From the NCBI GenBank assembly GCA_910586195.1, contig CAJUHO010000006.1:1-24291 (forward strand): a stretch of DNA of 24,291 bases, read 5' to 3'. A program made the position numbers and the translations under genes. Positions 21,759 through 24,291 of the stretch are shown here, one piece after another. Position 1 is the stretch's first letter, and each line of letters begins with the position of its first letter. The DNA comes from an uncultured Bacilli bacterium (GTDB taxonomy: Bacteria > Bacillota_I > Bacilli_A > RF39 > UBA660). Below the pieces are notes generated by a model, which was not told the DNA's origin, searched no databases, and saw only the letters and a list, made by a program, of their open reading frames with translations.

Positions 21759-24041
21759 ATGAGAGAATTTAAGGAATTATTTGAAGAATTAGGCTATACA
21801 TTTCAAAGTGCAGATGTTTTAGAGGATGTTTACTTATTTTATAAATATTATAATAATCAAGCTAATAAAGGAGTCTCAGCTATATTACTAGAAGGTGATC
21901 CTGGTTGTGGTAAAACTTTTTTATCTGAAGTTTTTAGTCAGTTTTTAGGAACTGAAACAGAACATATTTACACACAATGTGTTGAAGAAACGAATAGTGA
22001 TAGACTAATTGCTACATATAATGTCTCTGCTATTGTTAAAGGGGATGCAGACAAGTCTATTGCTGAAGGTATTTTAACAAGAGCAATAAACTTATCAAAT
22101 TCAAGAAAAAAGGTTGTATTAACCATAGATGAGTTAGATAAAGCAAGAGAAGTTTTAGATTCTTACTTTTTGAACTTCTTGCAAAATGGTAAAATCGAAA
22201 CTTCAAATAATGAAATATTGTCTTTAACAGAAGATGGAAGAAAAAATTTATATGTAATTCTTGCTAAAAATAATGAAAGAAATTTACTTGATGCCTTGCT
22301 AAGAAGATGTTCGGTTATAAAACTTCCACCAATGCCACCAGTATTAGCATATAAAACATTGTTAAGAAGATTTGAAAATGTTGAACATGATCCAAAATTT
22401 TTAAAATTCATTAGTAAAGTTTATGAAGCAATTTATAATGAACAAATGAATAGTAATGAAGAATTATTATCTCGTTTGCCTGCTCTTCAAGAACTTATTA
22501 CAGCAATCACAAGTGATAATGAGTTATATAAAAATGGTATTAGTAGTACAAGAAGAATTAATAGTTTAATAAGAAAATTAGGTAAGGATAGCGAAAGTCG
22601 AGAAATTATAACAAGCATATTAACAAAAAAGTTTAAGTACCAAAATCAAGAAAGTAATTATACTAACGAAACTCTTGACTTAGATATGGACAATCCAGAT
22701 GATTATATGAGTACGAAAGATGCTGATAGTTTAGTAGAACAATATATAGAAAAAAAAGATAATGGAGAATATATTTTTGAAGAAGATGAATTTGAAGATC
22801 CAATGAAAGATATAGCTAGTATTCTCGATAATATGAAAGATGATCAAGCATTAGTTTTTTTAGATAAAGAAAATAAAGAAAAAATTGTAGAACTAGGAGT
22901 TATTACCCATCAAGATCCTAGGGCTTTAGAGATTTTATTTGAAAAAGTTAAACTTAAAGGAAACCCTAATAGTAGATTTGGCTTTTTAAATTTTGAAGAT
23001 GACAATTTTGTAGGATTAATGAAATATAAAAATACATTAATACTAATTGCAAATAAAGAATATGTTTCTTCAAGACTACTAATGAGAGGATTATGCACTA
23101 TAATAACAATTATTTATGATCATAAAGAAAATATTGACATGAATCACTATTATTTTTCAGAAATTTCGGCAAAAGATTTTAAACTTACTGGATTAAATGC
23201 AAAAATATTATCTAATATACCTAATTCAGTATTGGATAAAATGAGTCTTCAAAATGGCGTTCATAATTATCAAACTTCAAATGTGAAAATCACACATGAT
23301 GATAGTCTTAATATTAGTTATTTTAGATATTTGCAAAAATATAAGGATGAGCCACTTTATGAAACAATAGAAAAAATTTGTAGATTTAATCCTGAACTAG
23401 CTATTCCAGCATCATTTATTAATGCGAAGACATTTAATAAATTTACTGATAGAAATTTAGTCCGAAAGTTATCTGATTTTGAATGGGAAAAGCAAAGATG
23501 GGAAAGGTTAAAGTTAGAAGGTTGGGAAGTTCAAATTGAGGATTTTATACCAATGAATTTATCATTTGCCAACATGAGCTGTAGTAATAATTATTGGGAT
23601 GATGAATCTAAAATGGATATTGATAAAGATAGTTTTGTGTTCGATTGGAAAGTTGAAGAAGATGAAGATAAAAAAAGGCTATATGTTTATCCAAAATATA
23701 AATTAAAAGGTGAATATTTGCTATATACTTCTGATGAAGATTTTGAGGCTAATGATGTTTTTAAACAGCTAGATCCATTTCAAAGGGAAATTGCCTTTAT
23801 TGCAAGAAGCATTTTTGGTAATTTTATTCCACAATTTTCTAGTGAGAGAAATCCTAATTATTTTTCCTCTTTAACAATGTCACAAATGGGAAGAATTGTA
23901 GAAGATGAAAATAATAGAAATAGAATTCCTGGTATAAGCCAAGATATTACTATTGAGCCTGATTTTACTAATTATTATGATTCTGTTTCACAACCATCTG
24001 CAATTATTACCCCAAATAAAGTTTTAAAAAGGACTTTATAA
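21759..24041 (+). CDS. MoxR-like AAA+ ATPase with long C-terminal extension
   Basis: A 760-aa protein. The AAA+ module covers about residues 1-290: Walker A GDPGCGKT (46-53), Walker B VVLTIDELDK with D124/E125, sensor-1 Asn in LAKNNERN (171-172) and Arg-finger candidates R182/R183 in LLRRCSVIKLPP, the style of MoxR/AAA_5 ATPases. Residues 310-360 form a very acidic linker; the remaining 400 are a large domain I do not recognise, with FNPELAIPASF and a Trp-rich part (DFEWEKQRWERLKLEGWEV). MoxR ATPases usually remodel a protein complex with a VWA-domain partner encoded beside them. The next gene begins 2 bases after the stop, so a partner is expected there. AAGAGGTG supports the ATG. Confidence 0.85.
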   Translation: MREFKELFEELGYTFQSADVLEDVYLFYKYYNNQANKGVSAILLEGDPGCGKTFLSEVFSQFLGTETEHIYTQCVEETNSDRLIATYNVSAIVKGDADKSIAEGILTRAINLSNSRKKVVLTIDELDKAREVLDSYFLNFLQNGKIETSNNEILSLTEDGRKNLYVILAKNNERNLLDALLRRCSVIKLPPMPPVLAYKTLLRRFENVEHDPKFLKFISKVYEAIYNEQMNSNEELLSRLPALQELITAITSDNELYKNGISSTRRINSLIRKLGKDSESREIITSILTKKFKYQNQESNYTNETLDLDMDNPDDYMSTKDADSLVEQYIEKKDNGEYIFEEDEFEDPMKDIASILDNMKDDQALVFLDKENKEKIVELGVITHQDPRALEILFEKVKLKGNPNSRFGFLNFEDDNFVGLMKYKNTLILIANKEYVSSRLLMRGLCTIITIIYDHKENIDMNHYYFSEISAKDFKLTGLNAKILSNIPNSVLDKMSLQNGVHNYQTSNVKITHDDSLNISYFRYLQKYKDEPLYETIEKICRFNPELAIPASFINAKTFNKFTDRNLVRKLSDFEWEKQRWERLKLEGWEVQIEDFIPMNLSFANMSCSNNYWDDESKMDIDKDSFVFDWKVEEDEDKKRLYVYPKYKLKGEYLLYTSDEDFEANDVFKQLDPFQREIAFIARSIFGNFIPQFSSERNPNYFSSLTMSQMGRIVEDENNRNRIPGISQDITIEPDFTNYYDSVSQPSAIITPNKVLKRTL

Positions 24042-24043
24042 TA

Positions 24044-24291
24044 ATGGAAAATATTCCTAATTTAGAAGAATTATTAAATTATGGTGAGGAATATCAATAT
24101 CCAGATTTAATAATGAGTGATTATTTTAGAATTGATAATACTAGAACAAAAGAAAATAAAAATCAAAAGAAGAGTAATGAACAATCTCAAGATCAATCAC
24201 AGGAACAAAGTTCAGAGCAAGAAACAGAAGAACAAACACAGGAACAAAGTTCAGAGCAAGAAACAGAAGAACAAACACAGGAACAAAGTTC
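24044..24291 (+). CDS. Acidic Gln/Glu-rich protein, 5' part only (runs off the window)
   Basis: ATG 24044 follows the AAA+ stop by two bases, with AAGGA about 11 bases upstream; the frame is open to the window edge (82 complete codons). The first 40 residues (ENIPNLEELLNYGEEYQYPD, then IMSDYFRID) look like a short docking segment. From about residue 45 the chain is low-complexity Gln/Glu/Ser/Thr, including a 13-residue tandem repeat QEQSSEQETEEQT. The rest is not visible. By gene order with a MoxR-like ATPase a VWA-domain protein is a reasonable expectation, not an observation. Confidence 0.75.
   Translation, partial: MENIPNLEELLNYGEEYQYPDLIMSDYFRIDNTRTKENKNQKKSNEQSQDQSQEQSSEQETEEQTQEQSSEQETEEQTQEQS
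24200..24291 (+). repeat. Perfect 39-base coding tandem repeat
   Basis: Units at 24200-24238 and 24239-24277 are identical, and a third begins at 24278 and is cut by the window end. 39 is a multiple of 3, so each unit adds 13 residues in frame. Identity at DNA level points to recent expansion. Confidence 0.9.

Noticed and set aside
22163..23098. Two minus-strand frames (22163-22411 and 22910-23098)
   Set aside because: Both are antisense to the AAA+ ATPase gene, which has clear motifs; no start signals.
24200..24291. Start of a CRISPR-like or iteron array
   Set aside because: The units are directly adjacent without spacers, are a multiple of three long, and stay in frame with the upstream ATG: a coding tandem repeat.

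Overview
This is a very AT-rich window read with the standard code: UGA serves as a normal stop (for example at 16051-16053 and 18370-18372). Shine-Dalgarno sites are strong and rho-independent terminators are classic. A cotJ spore-coat operon, lipoproteins with lipoboxes and a VanY-type carboxypeptidase indicate a low-GC, endospore-forming, Gram-positive bacterium (Bacillota). I cannot place it more finely from sequence alone.

Layout. Positions 1-4600 are chromosomal. They hold an unrecognised gene (-), an ankyrin-repeat protein, a two-gene lipoprotein operon (VanY-like D,D-carboxypeptidase plus a small lipoprotein), and the cotJ operon on the minus strand, in which CotJA-like and CotJB-like segments are joined in one protein upstream of CotJC. 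A tRNA-His gene with its own promoter and encoded CCA follows at 4600-4676.

Directly downstream of the tRNA lies a compact integrated mobile element, about 4.7 to 12.8 kb. Serine in its genes is encoded almost only by AGT/AGC, unlike the flanks. It carries a putative HUH rolling-circle replication initiator with a small upstream partner, a terminase-small-subunit-like HTH protein, an XRE repressor facing a membrane protein across a dyad operator, a macro-domain protein, a large helical protein of unknown function, a small serine resolvase and a large serine integrase. No capsid, terminase large subunit, conjugation ATPase or classical mobilisation gene is visible. The integrase is preceded by a leader whose arms form a chain of mutually exclusive hairpins ending on its ribosome binding site. 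The 550 bases after the integrase are non-coding and rich in nested inverted repeats.

From 12.9 kb the chromosome resumes: a DUF5661-like protein, a membrane J-domain protein, a 2H (LigT-like) phosphoesterase, an MFS transporter, an SDR oxidoreductase, a frameshifted Ppx/GppA-like ATPase-fold gene, a coupled alkylation-repair pair (ogt, tag), a Nudix hydrolase, and a fusion of a cytidine/adenosine-deaminase-type domain to a nucleoside-deoxyribosyltransferase-like domain. A decayed serine-recombinase fragment (-) at 20.4-20.6 kb and an orphan minus-strand terminator at 21.5 kb mark an older, eroded insertion region. The window ends in an operon that starts with a MoxR-like AAA+ ATPase, under a promoter with a palindrome at its -35, followed by the start of an acidic Gln/Glu-rich protein with a perfect 39-base coding tandem repeat.
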